This document shows positions 9,193-18,184 of a stretch of DNA of 64,000 nt, piece by piece. The first letter of the stretch is position 1. Each line of letters opens with the position of its first letter. This DNA is from Bacilli bacterium (GTDB lineage: Bacteria; Bacillota_I; Bacilli_A; RFN20; CAG-826): assembly GCA_024408085.1 (NCBI GenBank), contig JAKSVH010000004.1, positions 35,268 to 99,267 on the forward strand, read 5' to 3'. Below the pieces are notes generated by a model that was not told the DNA's origin, made no database searches, and worked only from the letters and a program-made list of their open reading frames with translations. The translations under genes and the position numbers were made by a program.

Positions 9193-10563
9193 ATGTCAAA
9201 AATTCCATTTGGACCTACGTATGATGAAATGTTAAATCCATCACACCAAGATCCTAAAGTCAGAGCAGAAGCTCTCAAAGCAATCAAGACAAACGAACTT
9301 GACCCGATTAACCTCTTTAACATCACATGGAAGAATGATAAGGATGAGGTTAATAAAATTGTTCTTCCAAAGGAACTTACAGGTGTAGACGCAAATATCG
9401 TTGTCTTACTTGGTAAGTATTTCCCATCTGGATCACACAAAGTTGGTCCAGCTTATTCAACACTCATGGAAGGATGTGTTGATGGCGAAATTATCCCAGG
9501 AAAACACACAATTCTTGGCCCTTCAACAGGCAACTTTGGTATTGGCGTTTCTTACATCACAAACTTGATGAAATATGATGCAATCGTCATTATGCCAGAC
9601 AACATGTCAAAAGAAAGATATGAACGTATTTCAAAATACGGTGCAAAACTTGATTTGACACCAGGTTCAGAATCAGACGTTATTCTTACACTTGAAAGAA
9701 CATACGAACTCAAGAAGAACCCAATGAATAGAACTTTAGCTCAATTTGAGCTCTTACCAAACTATCGTTTCCACAGACACGTTACTGGTAATTCCTGTAT
9801 CGAAGCTGTCAAAGGTATTGGTAATGGTCGTATCGCATGTTTCTGTTCAGCACCAGGCTCAGCCGGTACTTTAGCAGCAGGCGACCAAATTAAAGTTGCA
9901 TTCCCAGAATGTAAAATTGCAGCTCTTGAACCACATGAATGTTCAACACTCACCAATGGTGGTTTAGGACAACACAGAATTGAAGGTATTGGCGATAAGA
10001 TGATTACTCTTATTCACAACGCCTTAACAACTGACTTCATCACCCAAATCATCGATGATGATTGTGTCCGTGGTTTAGCAGTTATCCATGAAGGTAAAGA
10101 AATCCTTAAAGCTCATGGTGTTCCAGCAAAAGTTGCAGATTCAATGGTAGACCTCTTTGGTGTCTCCGGTATTTGTAATATTCTTGGAGCTATCAAGATG
10201 GCAAAATATCTCAAACTCGGTCCAAACGACAACGTCGTTACAATCGCAACCGACTCATTTGATAGATATCCATCAGTCATTAAGAACCTCCATGATAGAG
10301 AACTCGAAGTTACTGATCACGTTTTAGAGAGATGGTTCAACGACGTCTTTATGGGCGCTGATGGTTCCTATATCCTAGATACACGTGGAGCAGAAGCTAA
10401 AGAAAAACTCTTCAAACAAAAAGAATCAGACTGGTTAAAATTCGGCTACAAACAAGAATATCTTGATGCCATGAGAAAACCAGAATTCTGGGAAGCAGAA
10501 TACAACAAAGTCTTCGAATACGATAAGAAGATTAAAGAAATGCGTGGAAAGGAAATCAAATAA
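9193..10563 (+). CDS. Fold-type-II PLP-dependent enzyme, cysteine synthase/ammonia-lyase-like
   Basis: A 456-residue PLP protein of the tryptophan-synthase-beta fold. K83 in SGSHKVGPA is the likely Schiff-base lysine, STGNFG (111-116) is the substrate-binding loop, and [11 protein letters not shown] the phosphate-binding turn. It aligns poorly with ordinary cysteine synthases because of a long N-terminal arm and a C-terminal tail of about 100 residues. Its position next to ygeY and ygeW is where E. coli has ygeX, the 2,3-diaminopropionate ammonia-lyase that yields pyruvate and ammonia. It may carry out that reaction or a related elimination (inference). It overlaps ygeY by one base. Confidence 0.7.
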   Translation: MSKIPFGPTYDEMLNPSHQDPKVRAEALKAIKTNELDPINLFNITWKNDKDEVNKIVLPKELTGVDANIVVLLGKYFPSGSHKVGPAYSTLMEGCVDGEIIPGKHTILGPSTGNFGIGVSYITNLMKYDAIVIMPDNMSKERYERISKYGAKLDLTPGSESDVILTLERTYELKKNPMNRTLAQFELLPNYRFHRHVTGNSCIEAVKGIGNGRIACFCSAPGSAGTLAAGDQIKVAFPECKIAALEPHECSTLTNGGLGQHRIEGIGDKMITLIHNALTTDFITQIIDDDCVRGLAVIHEGKEILKAHGVPAKVADSMVDLFGVSGICNILGAIKMAKYLKLGPNDNVVTIATDSFDRYPSVIKNLHDRELEVTDHVLERWFNDVFMGADGSYILDTRGAEAKEKLFKQKESDWLKFGYKQEYLDAMRKPEFWEAEYNKVFEYDKKIKEMRGKEIK

Positions 10564-11783
10564 TGAAAGTTTCATTTGAAGAAATCCTCAAGAAAGCCGA
10601 ATCATATAAGGCTGATATGACAAAATTCCTTCGTGACATGGTTAAGATTCCATCAGAATCATGTGAAGAAAAAGATGTCGTTCTCCGCATTAAAGAAGAA
10701 ATGCTCAAAGTTGGTTTCGACAAAGTCGAAATCGACCCAATGGGCAACGTAATGGGCTATATCGGCCATGGTAAACACCTCATCGCAATGGACGCACATA
10801 TCGATACAGTCGGTATTGGCGAAATTAAGAACTGGAAGTTCGATCCATATGAAGGTTTTGAAGATGATGTCTACATTGGTGGACGTGGAACTTCAGACCA
10901 AGAAGGTGGTATGGCTTCAATGGTCTATGCAGGTAAAATCATTAAAGATTTAGGCCTCGAAGATGATTACACACTTCTTGTAACAGGTACTGTTCAAGAA
11001 GAAGACTGTGATGGTCTTTGCTGGAAATACATTATTGAACAAGATAAGATTAAACCAGAATTCGTTGTTTCAACTGAACCAACAAGCTGCCAAATCTATC
11101 GTGGTCACCGTGGACGTATGGAAATCAAAGTCAACGTTCGTGGTATTTCCTGCCATGGTTCTGCACCAGAACGTGGCGACAATGCTATTTACAAAATGGC
11201 AGACATTATTAATCAAATTAAGGAACTTAACGAAACAGGACTTGCCTATGATCCATTCTTAGGAAAAGGTACTGTTACAATTTCCCAAATCTTCCATAAA
11301 TCACCAAGCCGCTGTGCAGTCGCTGATGGTTGCTGGATTTCACTTGATAGACGTTTAACAGTTGGTGAAAACGATAAAACATCAATTGCAGAAATCGAAA
11401 ACTTACCAGCAGTTAAAGCTGCTAAAGCAGAAGTCACAATGTACGATTATGAACGTCCAGCCTATACTGGATTAGTTTATAAACAAGAATGTTACTTCCC
11501 AACATGGGTTATTCCAGAGGAATCAATCTACGTTCAATCCTTAAAACAAGGTTACGAAGGATTATTTGGAAAAGCTCCAGTTATTGATAAGTGGACATTC
11601 TCAACCAATGGCGTCTCAATTTGTGGACGTTTTGGAATTCCTTGCTTAGGCTTCGGCCCAGGTGATGAAAAAGAAGCTCACGCACCAAATGAAAAGACAC
11701 GTAAACAAGATCTTGTCATCTGTGCAGCTTTATATGCAACAATTCCAGGTCTTTACCTCGAGAATTTAGCAAAACAAAAATAG
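10563..11783 (+). CDS. ygeY: YgeY-family M20 metallohydrolase
   Basis: A 406-residue M20-type zinc amidase or dipeptidase. Metal and catalytic residues are visible: H79 and D81 (DAHIDTV), bridging D112 ([10 protein letters not shown]), E145/E146 (VQEED), E172 (TEPT) and a C-terminal His (AHAPNE). The central lid or dimerisation domain spans roughly 185-300. The DQEGG variant and neighbouring ygeW identify the YgeY branch rather than ArgE or DapE. It probably removes a formyl, carbamoyl or acyl group from a small amino-acid intermediate of purine breakdown (inference). Start overlaps the upstream stop (TAATG). Confidence 0.85.
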   Translation: MKVSFEEILKKAESYKADMTKFLRDMVKIPSESCEEKDVVLRIKEEMLKVGFDKVEIDPMGNVMGYIGHGKHLIAMDAHIDTVGIGEIKNWKFDPYEGFEDDVYIGGRGTSDQEGGMASMVYAGKIIKDLGLEDDYTLLVTGTVQEEDCDGLCWKYIIEQDKIKPEFVVSTEPTSCQIYRGHRGRMEIKVNVRGISCHGSAPERGDNAIYKMADIINQIKELNETGLAYDPFLGKGTVTISQIFHKSPSRCAVADGCWISLDRRLTVGENDKTSIAEIENLPAVKAAKAEVTMYDYERPAYTGLVYKQECYFPTWVIPEESIYVQSLKQGYEGLFGKAPVIDKWTFSTNGVSICGRFGIPCLGFGPGDEKEAHAPNEKTRKQDLVICAALYATIPGLYLENLAKQK

Positions 11784-11794
11784 GAGTATAGAAA

Positions 11795-12805
11795 ATGGAA
11801 AAAATCGAACCAAGATTCGCTGGTCGTCATCTTATTACCTTAGAAGATTTTACTAAGGAAGAAATCGACTACATGCTCAAAGTATCCCATGAAATGAAGG
11901 ATGCTTTCTATGCTAACGAACCAATGCCTTTCTTAGAAGGCAAAACAGGTTTCTTGATGTTCTTTGAACAGTCAACACGTACAAGAAACTCATTTGAATC
12001 AGGTATGGCACAATTAGGTGGCCACGCCACATTCCTTGATACATCAATGATGCAAATTGCTCATGGTGAATCAGCAAAAGATACTGCAGTTATTCTTTCT
12101 TCATTCGGTCACATGATTGCTTGTAGATATTGTAACTGGGGACTCGGAAACAAATACATCCGTGAAATGGCCAAATGGTCAACAGTTCCTATCATTAACT
12201 TACAATGTGATTTATATCACCCAATGCAAGCATTAGCAGACTTAATGACAATCGAAGATGAATTTGGAAAAACAAAGAACTTAAAGGTCTCTGTTATTTG
12301 GGCAATGGCCACAACACACAAGAAACCAATTTCAGTTCCAGTTTCACAAGTTTTACTCTTCCCAAGATACGGAATTGATGTCACATTAGCATACCCAGAA
12401 GGATATGATTTACCAGACTGGGTTATTGAAAAAGCCCGCAAAAACGCCGCTGAAAATGGTGGATCTCTCACTATTACTCACGACATGGATGCAGCTTATA
12501 AAGATGCTGATGTTGTCTTCCCAAAGAACTGGGGTTCATGGGTCACCAACCAATCAACCACAGTTGTCGATGATGCACTCCTTGCCTTAAAAGCATGGAA
12601 ATGTACACCAGACAAAATGGCTCTTGCCAAACCAACCTGCCGTTACATGCATGCACTTCCAGCAGACCGTGTAAACGAAGTTGTTGATGAAGTTATTGAT
12701 GGACCACAATCAGTTGTCTATCAAGAAGCTGAGAACAGAATCCACACAGCTAAAGCTGTTATGGCATTATTTGTTCACGACAAGATCCCATCAGATAGAC
12801 GTTAA
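11795..12805 (+). CDS. ygeW: YgeW-family carbamoyltransferase
   Basis: A 336-residue member of the aspartate/ornithine carbamoyltransferase superfamily. The carbamoyl-phosphate loop STRTR is at 60-64, HPMQ at 142-145, and HALPADR at 286-292. The family to which YgeW belongs is a knotted transcarbamylase found with ygeX, ygeY, ssnA and xdhD; this protein is shorter than E. coli YgeW (about 396). In the catabolic direction it would yield carbamoyl phosphate from an ureido compound, a possible ATP source with a carbamate kinase that is not encoded here. It is the last gene before a strong terminator. GGAG precedes the start at normal spacing. Confidence 0.85.
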   Translation: MEKIEPRFAGRHLITLEDFTKEEIDYMLKVSHEMKDAFYANEPMPFLEGKTGFLMFFEQSTRTRNSFESGMAQLGGHATFLDTSMMQIAHGESAKDTAVILSSFGHMIACRYCNWGLGNKYIREMAKWSTVPIINLQCDLYHPMQALADLMTIEDEFGKTKNLKVSVIWAMATTHKKPISVPVSQVLLFPRYGIDVTLAYPEGYDLPDWVIEKARKNAAENGGSLTITHDMDAAYKDADVVFPKNWGSWVTNQSTTVVDDALLALKAWKCTPDKMALAKPTCRYMHALPADRVNEVVDEVIDGPQSVVYQEAENRIHTAKAVMALFVHDKIPSDRR

Positions 12806-12823
12806 TTGCTCTAAATATAAATT

Positions 12824-12854
12824 AGCGGGGTTACTTCGTAGCTCCGCTTTTTTA
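12824..12854 (+). terminator. Rho-independent terminator of the purine operon
   Basis: An 11-bp stem (12824-12834 with 12838-12848, two wobble pairs) closed by a TTC loop and followed by a run of six T. It lies 18 bases after the ygeW stop and ends the roughly 12.8 kb operon. Confidence 0.9.
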
Positions 12855-12855
12855 T

Positions 12856-12883
12856 TTGCGTTTATGCCTATATGTGTTAGAAT
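12856..12883 (+). promoter_or_regulatory. Promoter of the serine dehydratase gene
   Basis: TTGCGT (12856-12861), 16-base spacer, TAGAAT (12878-12883). Only nine bases separate the -10 box from the ATG, so the transcript should start at or within a few bases of the start codon. Confidence 0.65.
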
Positions 12884-12892
12884 AACAGCACT

Positions 12893-14155
12893 ATGAAATC
12901 AATCCGTTATTTATACCGTATAGGAAATGGTCCATCCTCTTCGCATACAATTGGACCTTCAAGAATTTCAAAATATGCTGTAAAAAACTTCCCAAATGCA
13001 GATCATTTTGATGTTACATTATTTGGATCTTTTGCTTTAACTGGCAGAGGTCACATGACTGACAAAGCTATTGTCACTTCGTGTGCTCCAATCCCAACAA
13101 ACATTTATTTTGATTACAAAACTAAAACACAACATCCAAATACTGTAAAGTTTGATGTTTATAATAAAGACGGAACTCATGAGATTTTATGGGCAACTTC
13201 ACCTGGTGGTGGTTCCATTCGTATCGGTGACGAAAAGAGTGCACCAGAACCAGAAATTTATAAAGAAAAGAACTTTGCTGAAATTCGTAAAGTTTGTGAA
13301 AAGAATAACTGGACTTTAGTTGATTACGTAGTAAATCGTGAAGGCGAAGAAATCTTTGATTACCTTGGAGAAGTTTATGATGCAATGATGGCCGCTATCG
13401 ATAGAGGTCTTAAGGCAACCGGAGAACTTCCAGGTAAACTTCATGTTCAACGTAGAGCCAGAGATTTCCTTAAATCACTTTATGTTGATGAATCCGAAGT
13501 CGGAAACTCATTTAGAATGATGTATGCTTATGCATTTGCTGTCAGTGAAGAAAATGCATCAGGTGGAGTCGTTGTTACTGCTCCAACATGTGGTTCTTGT
13601 GGTGTTTTACCTTCGGTAATGAAATACTATGGTGAGAAGTATAAAAAACCAAGACAAACAATTCTTGAGGCTTTAGCGGTCGCTGGAATTATTGGTAACG
13701 TTATTAAGTATAATGCTTCTCTTGCAGGTGCTGAAGCAGGCTGCCAGGCTGAAATTGGTTCAGCTTGTTCAATGGCTGCTGCAGCTTATGCTTATCTCAA
13801 AAAAGAAGACATTGATGGAATTGAGTGTGCTGCTGAAGTCGCTATGGAACACTCACTTGGTTTAACTTGTGACCCAGTCGGCGGTTACGTTATCATTCCA
13901 TGTATTGAAAGAAACGCTATTGCTGCAATCCGTGCAGTTGCAGCTGGAAGACTTGCAGAATACGCTCACGCATCAAATGCTGTCTCGTTTGATACAGTTG
14001 TCGAAACAATGTATAAGACCGGAAAAGATTTGAACAAAAGATATCGTGAAACAGCTAAAGGTGGACTTGCTGAATCGTTCATGAAAGCTATGAAAAATGC
14101 TCCTAAAACACCAACACGTCCAAAACATAAAAAGCGTATTATTGACGCAAAATAA
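12893..14155 (+). CDS. sdaA: L-serine dehydratase (iron-sulfur type, single chain)
   Basis: A 420-residue L-serine ammonia-lyase making pyruvate and ammonia. The N-terminal beta domain begins with GPSSSHTIGP, and the C-terminal alpha domain carries the 4Fe-4S cysteines in APTCGSCG, GACQ-like GCQAEIGSACS and LTCDPVGG. The fused beta-alpha order matches E. coli SdaA rather than the split SdaAA/SdaAB of Bacillus. No ribosome binding site exists; the ATG is nine bases after a -10 box, so it appears leaderless. It feeds the same pyruvate pool as the purine operon upstream and the pyruvate:ferredoxin oxidoreductase at 48517. Confidence 0.93.
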   Translation: MKSIRYLYRIGNGPSSSHTIGPSRISKYAVKNFPNADHFDVTLFGSFALTGRGHMTDKAIVTSCAPIPTNIYFDYKTKTQHPNTVKFDVYNKDGTHEILWATSPGGGSIRIGDEKSAPEPEIYKEKNFAEIRKVCEKNNWTLVDYVVNREGEEIFDYLGEVYDAMMAAIDRGLKATGELPGKLHVQRRARDFLKSLYVDESEVGNSFRMMYAYAFAVSEENASGGVVVTAPTCGSCGVLPSVMKYYGEKYKKPRQTILEALAVAGIIGNVIKYNASLAGAEAGCQAEIGSACSMAAAAYAYLKKEDIDGIECAAEVAMEHSLGLTCDPVGGYVIIPCIERNAIAAIRAVAAGRLAEYAHASNAVSFDTVVETMYKTGKDLNKRYRETAKGGLAESFMKAMKNAPKTPTRPKHKKRIIDAK

Positions 14156-14167
14156 TGGAGAATTGCT

Positions 14168-15499
14168 ATGGAAATTAAAGTTTTTAACTCATTATCAAAT
14201 AGTGTTGAAGTATTAAAACCAATCAGAGAAAATGAAGTCTCCATTTATTGCTGTGGACCAACAGTTTATGGTGATGCACACGTTGGAAATATTCGTCCTG
14301 TTATTGTGTTTGATACACTCAGACGTTTTTTAGAATACGTTGGTTACAATGTTAAACTTGTCTCTAACTTCACTGATGTTGATGACAAGATTATTAAAAA
14401 AGCAGTGGAAGAAGAAGTTTCTGAATCTGTTATTACTGATCGTTACATTAAAGCCTACAAAGAAGTTCTTAGTAAGCTCAATGTTAAACAACATTATAAA
14501 AATCCAAGAGTCACCGAATATATGGGTTTCATCATTTCCTACATTGATGACCTTGTAAAAGCTGGTGCTGCATATGAAATTGATGGAGATGTATTCTTTA
14601 GAATAAGCTCAATCCAAGACTATGGTGAATTATCAAATATCAAAATTGATGATTTAGTTGTTGGCGCTCGTATTGAAGAAAACTCTAAGAAAGAATCACC
14701 ATTAGATTTCTGCTTATGGAAGAAAACAGATGTTGGCATTCAATGGGATTCCCCTTGGGGAAAAGGCCGTCCAGGATGGCACACAGAATGCTGCGTTATG
14801 ATTGACTCCATCTTTGATGGAAAGATAGATATTCATGGTGGTGGATTTGACTTAAAGTTCCCACACCACGAAAACGAAATTGCACAAGCAAAAGCACATG
14901 ATCACAATAAGATTGCTAATGTTTGGATGCACAATGGTTTCGTTAATTTTGGAAATGAGAAAATGTCAAAGTCTTTAGGCAATGTCGTTTTAGCTAAAGA
15001 CGCAATTGCAAAATATGGCGGAAACGTTATGAGACTTCTTATTTTAGAAACTCATTATCGTGCTCCAGTTTCATTTACTGAAGAAACAGTTCAATCAACT
15101 GTTAATGAATTAGAGAAAATTAAGAAAGTTTATAACCAATTAGCAGTGGGAATTCAAGTCAATCATGGAGACCTAAAATCAGGTACTCCAGAAGTGGCTG
15201 ATTTCTTAGCTGCAATGGCTGATGATTTAAACACCTCAAATGCCCTTGCTGCACTCTTTGAAAAGGTTAAACTCGCAAACGTAGAATTGCGCAAAAATCC
15301 GCAAAATCTCCAGGAAATCTCCAATATTTTCGCATCAATTAATGCAATGCTTTCTATTTTAGGAATCGTTTTAGATGCTCCAATTTTAACTCCAGAATTA
15401 GAGAAGATTTATGCTGAATATTTGAGACTAAAATCCGAGAAGAAATTTGAAGAATCTGATAAGCTCAGAAACGTGTTAATGGAGAACAAAATTATCTAG
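14168..15499 (+). CDS. cysS: Cysteinyl-tRNA synthetase
   Basis: A 443-residue class I aminoacyl-tRNA synthetase. HVGN (38-41) is the HIGH motif, KMSKS is at 265-269, and the active-site zinc ligands are represented by C29, C208 and HHENE near 233-237. The anticodon-binding C-terminal domain is shorter than in E. coli (461 residues). GGAG lies eight bases upstream of the ATG. It follows sdaA by 12 bases and precedes rlmB by two, matching the cysS-(mrnC)-rlmB order of Bacilli with mrnC missing. Confidence 0.97.
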   Translation: MEIKVFNSLSNSVEVLKPIRENEVSIYCCGPTVYGDAHVGNIRPVIVFDTLRRFLEYVGYNVKLVSNFTDVDDKIIKKAVEEEVSESVITDRYIKAYKEVLSKLNVKQHYKNPRVTEYMGFIISYIDDLVKAGAAYEIDGDVFFRISSIQDYGELSNIKIDDLVVGARIEENSKKESPLDFCLWKKTDVGIQWDSPWGKGRPGWHTECCVMIDSIFDGKIDIHGGGFDLKFPHHENEIAQAKAHDHNKIANVWMHNGFVNFGNEKMSKSLGNVVLAKDAIAKYGGNVMRLLILETHYRAPVSFTEETVQSTVNELEKIKKVYNQLAVGIQVNHGDLKSGTPEVADFLAAMADDLNTSNALAALFEKVKLANVELRKNPQNLQEISNIFASINAMLSILGIVLDAPILTPELEKIYAEYLRLKSEKKFEESDKLRNVLMENKII

Positions 15500-15501
15500 T
15501 T

Positions 15502-16242
15502 ATGAAAAGTGGGAATAGAAATTCAAAAAGTAGTGTAGAATTAGTGTATGGAAGATTGCCTTCACTTAATACTTTATCGCAAAGTAAAGTAAAAGCAATT
15601 TATCTTCAAAAAGGTTTTAAAGACGAAAAAATCCTTGCAGAAATTCAAAAGACTAAACTTTCCCCTAAGTATTTAGATTTGAATGCTCTTAACGATTTAG
15701 CAAGAGGCGGAAACCATCAAGGTATTGTTGTCGAAGTTGCTCCTCATGAGTATTCATCTTTAGATGAAATAATCAATTGTTCCAAGAAGAGCGAACATCC
15801 TTTAGTTCTCATTTTAGATGAGATTGAAGATCCACATAACTTTGGAGCAATTTTGCGTTCAGCAGACGCATTCGGTGTTGATGGCGTTATTATCAAGTCA
15901 CGCAATCAAGTACCACTTAATATGACGGTCGCCAAAGTTTCAACTGGCGCAATTGAGTATGTAAAAGTCGCAGTTGTCAATAATTTAGTTTCAGCAATCA
16001 ATAAATTAAAAGAAAATGGTTTCTGGATCTACACTGCTGATGGAAGCGGTAAAGACAATTATGAAGCCCTTGATTACTCAGGACCAACTGCTTTAGTAGT
16101 TGGTAGTGAGGGTCATGGAGCATCTAGACTTGTAATGGAAAACTCTGATTTTATTATAAAAATTCCTATGAAAGGACACGTAAATTCACTTAACGTTTCA
16201 GTGTCTGTTGGAATTTTATTATCCAGAATTGTAAACAAGTAA
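15502..16242 (+). CDS. rlmB: 23S rRNA 2'-O-methyltransferase RlmB (SpoU family)
   Basis: A 246-residue SPOUT methyltransferase that modifies G2251-equivalent in 23S rRNA. The N-terminal substrate-binding domain (1-80) precedes the knotted catalytic domain with the three SpoU motifs: EDPHNFGAILRSA, VGSEGHG and IPMKGHVNSLNVSVS. Length and position directly after cysS are as for yacO in Bacillus. There is no ribosome binding site of note; translation is probably coupled to cysS (two-base gap). Confidence 0.93.
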   Translation: MKSGNRNSKSSVELVYGRLPSLNTLSQSKVKAIYLQKGFKDEKILAEIQKTKLSPKYLDLNALNDLARGGNHQGIVVEVAPHEYSSLDEIINCSKKSEHPLVLILDEIEDPHNFGAILRSADAFGVDGVIIKSRNQVPLNMTVAKVSTGAIEYVKVAVVNNLVSAINKLKENGFWIYTADGSGKDNYEALDYSGPTALVVGSEGHGASRLVMENSDFIIKIPMKGHVNSLNVSVSVGILLSRIVNK

Positions 16243-16276
16243 AGATAAAATCTTCCTCTGGAAGGAGGAAAGAAAT

Positions 16277-16879
16277 ATGCAGAAAAATATTAGTGCTCTT
16301 TTTATTGCTGCCAAAAGCAATGAAGGAGCCTTAGAAGTTTTGACAAATGAACTTTTAAGCTATGGCAAATCAGTTGCAAAAAGCATCATGCATAGGTACA
16401 ACGTTTTCAACCTAGTTGTTGAAGATATTGAAGATTACATCTTGTTCGTTATTAAGCGTATTTATGATAATTTCGAACCAAACATTAAAAATTTTAATGA
16501 TTATGTAACTTTTGTAATGTACAGACGTTTAACAAGTAAAATACTTGAAATGTGTTCTGTAAGCACATCACAAGCGACATCTTTAGATGAAGAATTAGAT
16601 GAATCCTATTCATTTTATGACATTATTGAAGACAGAAATTGCCCATCAATTCCTGACACAATTTCATATAATGAATTTCAATTAAGAATGTCTTCGCCAA
16701 ATGCAGATGATGACCAAACAGAAACTAAGAAAAAGAAAGTTTTTGCATTGGAACAACTCGGTTATTCTGGAAGAGAAATCATGAAGATGATGAGATTATC
16801 TGAAGGTACTTATCGTTATATTAAAACACTTATTAAGAACGATATTGAAATCGAGAAATTCAAAATGGATATTAAATAA
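16277..16879 (+). CDS. Divergent sigma-70-family protein in the SigH position
   Basis: A 200-residue protein with weak sigma-factor character. Residues 20-95 look like region 2 (acidic helix VVEDIEDYILFVIKRI, then a YVTFVMYRRL helix), and residues 158-184 form a helix-turn-helix like region 4.2 (LGYSGREIMKMMRLSEGTYR). The middle is acidic and low in similarity. Its place, after rlmB and before rpmG-secE-nusG, is exactly where Bacilli carry sigH, so it is probably a highly diverged SigH orthologue. Competence or stress roles are possible; sporulation is not implied. The ribosome binding site GGAGG (16263-16267) follows a short CTTCC/GGAAG hairpin that could partly mask it. Confidence 0.6.
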   Translation: MQKNISALFIAAKSNEGALEVLTNELLSYGKSVAKSIMHRYNVFNLVVEDIEDYILFVIKRIYDNFEPNIKNFNDYVTFVMYRRLTSKILEMCSVSTSQATSLDEELDESYSFYDIIEDRNCPSIPDTISYNEFQLRMSSPNADDDQTETKKKKVFALEQLGYSGREIMKMMRLSEGTYRYIKTLIKNDIEIEKFKMDIK

Positions 16880-16886
16880 CTTCTGT

Positions 16887-16900
16887 GCTAATATATTAGC
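16887..16900 (+). promoter_or_regulatory. 14-bp perfect palindrome upstream of mrp
   Basis: GCTAATATATTAGC is a perfect palindrome that begins seven bases after the upstream stop and abuts the AAGGAG ribosome binding site of mrp. It also contains a TG-N-TAATAT-like -10 element (TGTGCTAATAT). A regulator site or a symmetrical promoter is possible; no known consensus was recognised. Confidence 0.4.
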
Positions 16901-16913
16901 AAGGAGTTTTATT

Positions 16914-17738
16914 ATGTCAGAATGTACTCATGATTGTGCCAATTGCTCTCAAGGTGATTGTGCATCAAGAAAAATTGAAAAATTAAAACCAAATGAAAGC
17001 ACAACAATTAAACATTGTTATGCAGTAATTTCGGGTAAGGGTGGTGTAGGTAAAAGTTTAGTCACTTCTTTGCTTGCATCAGCCATGAATAAGAAAGGCT
17101 ACAATGTCGCAGTTGTAGACGCAGATATTACTGGTCCATCAATTCCTCAAGCATTCGGTCTAAAAGGAAAGATGGCAGAGTCTGATGAAACAACAATTTA
17201 TCCAGCTTTATCAAAGCACGGAATTAAGATTATGTCAGCTAACTTACTTATGCCTGATGATGAGTCTCCAATTATCTGGAGAGGCCCAATGATTGCTGGC
17301 TTTGTCCAACAATTATATACAGATGTCACCTATGGTGATGTTGACTATATGTTCATTGATATGCCTCCAGGAACTGGTGACGTTCCACTCACAATTTTTC
17401 AAATGTATCCAATTGATGGAATCATCATTGTCACAACTCCACAAGACTTAGTTTCTATGGTTGTTAAGAAATCCATTAACATGGCAAAAATGATGTACAT
17501 TAACACATTAGGAATTGTCGAAAACATGGCATACATAAAATGCCCTAAGTGCGATGAAAAGATTAGAATTTTTGGTTCAGAAGAATCTAAGAATGAAATC
17601 GAAAAATCTGGCATAAAAGTATTGGCAGAATTGCCAATTGATCCATTATTGTCTCAATTAGTGGATAAGGGCGAGATCGAGGAATACGAGACCGACGCCC
17701 TTAATCCACTTCTTGAAATTTTTGAGAGTGAAAAATAA
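16914..17738 (+). CDS. mrp: Mrp/ApbC/NBP35-family Fe-S cluster carrier ATPase
   Basis: A 274-residue deviant-Walker P-loop ATPase (SGKGGVGKS at 40-48, DADITGPSIPQAFG, and MPPGTGD). It transfers 4Fe-4S clusters to apo-proteins, useful here for serine dehydratase, PreA and PFOR. The N-terminus has a four-cysteine patch (C4, C8, C11, C16) like NBP35, and there is a CPKC pair near residue 207. The start chosen is ATG 16914 with AAGGAG upstream; the frame stays open further upstream but overlaps the sigma-like gene. In other Bacilli no such gene lies between sigH and rpmG, so this is an insertion in the conserved block. Confidence 0.9.
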   Translation: MSECTHDCANCSQGDCASRKIEKLKPNESTTIKHCYAVISGKGGVGKSLVTSLLASAMNKKGYNVAVVDADITGPSIPQAFGLKGKMAESDETTIYPALSKHGIKIMSANLLMPDDESPIIWRGPMIAGFVQQLYTDVTYGDVDYMFIDMPPGTGDVPLTIFQMYPIDGIIIVTTPQDLVSMVVKKSINMAKMMYINTLGIVENMAYIKCPKCDEKIRIFGSEESKNEIEKSGIKVLAELPIDPLLSQLVDKGEIEEYETDALNPLLEIFESEK

Positions 17739-17777
17739 GTCAATTTATTTGACTTTGTATTTTTAGTAATGTATGAT
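17737..17777 (+). promoter_or_regulatory. rpmG-secE-nusG promoter overlapping an inverted repeat
   Basis: TTGACT (17749-17754), 17-base spacer, TATGAT (17772-17777). The -35 box is the right arm of AAGTCAA-N5-TTGACTT (17737-17755), which begins at the mrp stop codon and may serve as a weak terminator, an operator, or both. Confidence 0.7.
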
Positions 17778-17810
17778 TACAGCACAAGATGTTAAATAGG
17801 ATAACGTTTT

Positions 17811-17957
17811 ATGAGAAAGAAAGTTATTTTAATTTGCCCTGAATGCCTTAGTAGAAATTACACAACTACTAAAAAAGAAGGCACGACTGAACGTCTTGAA
17901 TTAATGAAGTTCTGTCCACATTGCAACAAGCAAACATTGCATAAGGAAAGTAAGTAG
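17811..17957 (+). CDS. rpmG: 50S ribosomal protein L33
   Basis: A 48-residue protein starting [12 protein letters not shown], with a zinc-ribbon pair CPEC...CPHC (C9/C12 and C38/C41 region). Length and cysteine spacing fit the zinc-binding L33 form. It is followed after 11 bases by secE, the invariant Bacilli order. The leader from the promoter is about 27 bases; only a weak AGGAT-type ribosome binding site is present. Confidence 0.93.
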   Translation: MRKKVILICPECLSRNYTTTKKEGTTERLELMKFCPHCNKQTLHKESK

Positions 17958-17968
17958 GAGGAATAACT

Positions 17969-18169
17969 ATGGGTGTAAGAAAATATACCAAGGAAGTTAT
18001 TAAAGAAGGCAAACGCGTTCGTTGGCCTAAGAGAGAAGCATTTTTAGCAGCTCTTATTACTACAATCGTAATTTGTGTATTCTGCGCATTAATCCTTTCT
18101 TTAGAAGACTTAGCTGCCGGTAAGGTAATTGAAGCTTTAAAGAATGTTTTCGCAGGACTCAAAGCATAA
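17969..18169 (+). CDS. secE: Preprotein translocase subunit SecE
   Basis: A 66-residue single-span SecE. The amphipathic N-terminal helix ends in KRVRWPKREAF, the family hallmark, followed by one membrane helix (about residues 26-46). It clamps SecY in the membrane. A GGAGG site precedes the ATG, and nusG follows after 15 bases. Confidence 0.93.
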   Translation: MGVRKYTKEVIKEGKRVRWPKREAFLAALITTIVICVFCALILSLEDLAAGKVIEALKNVFAGLKA

Positions 18170-18184
18170 TAAGGAGATAAAACA

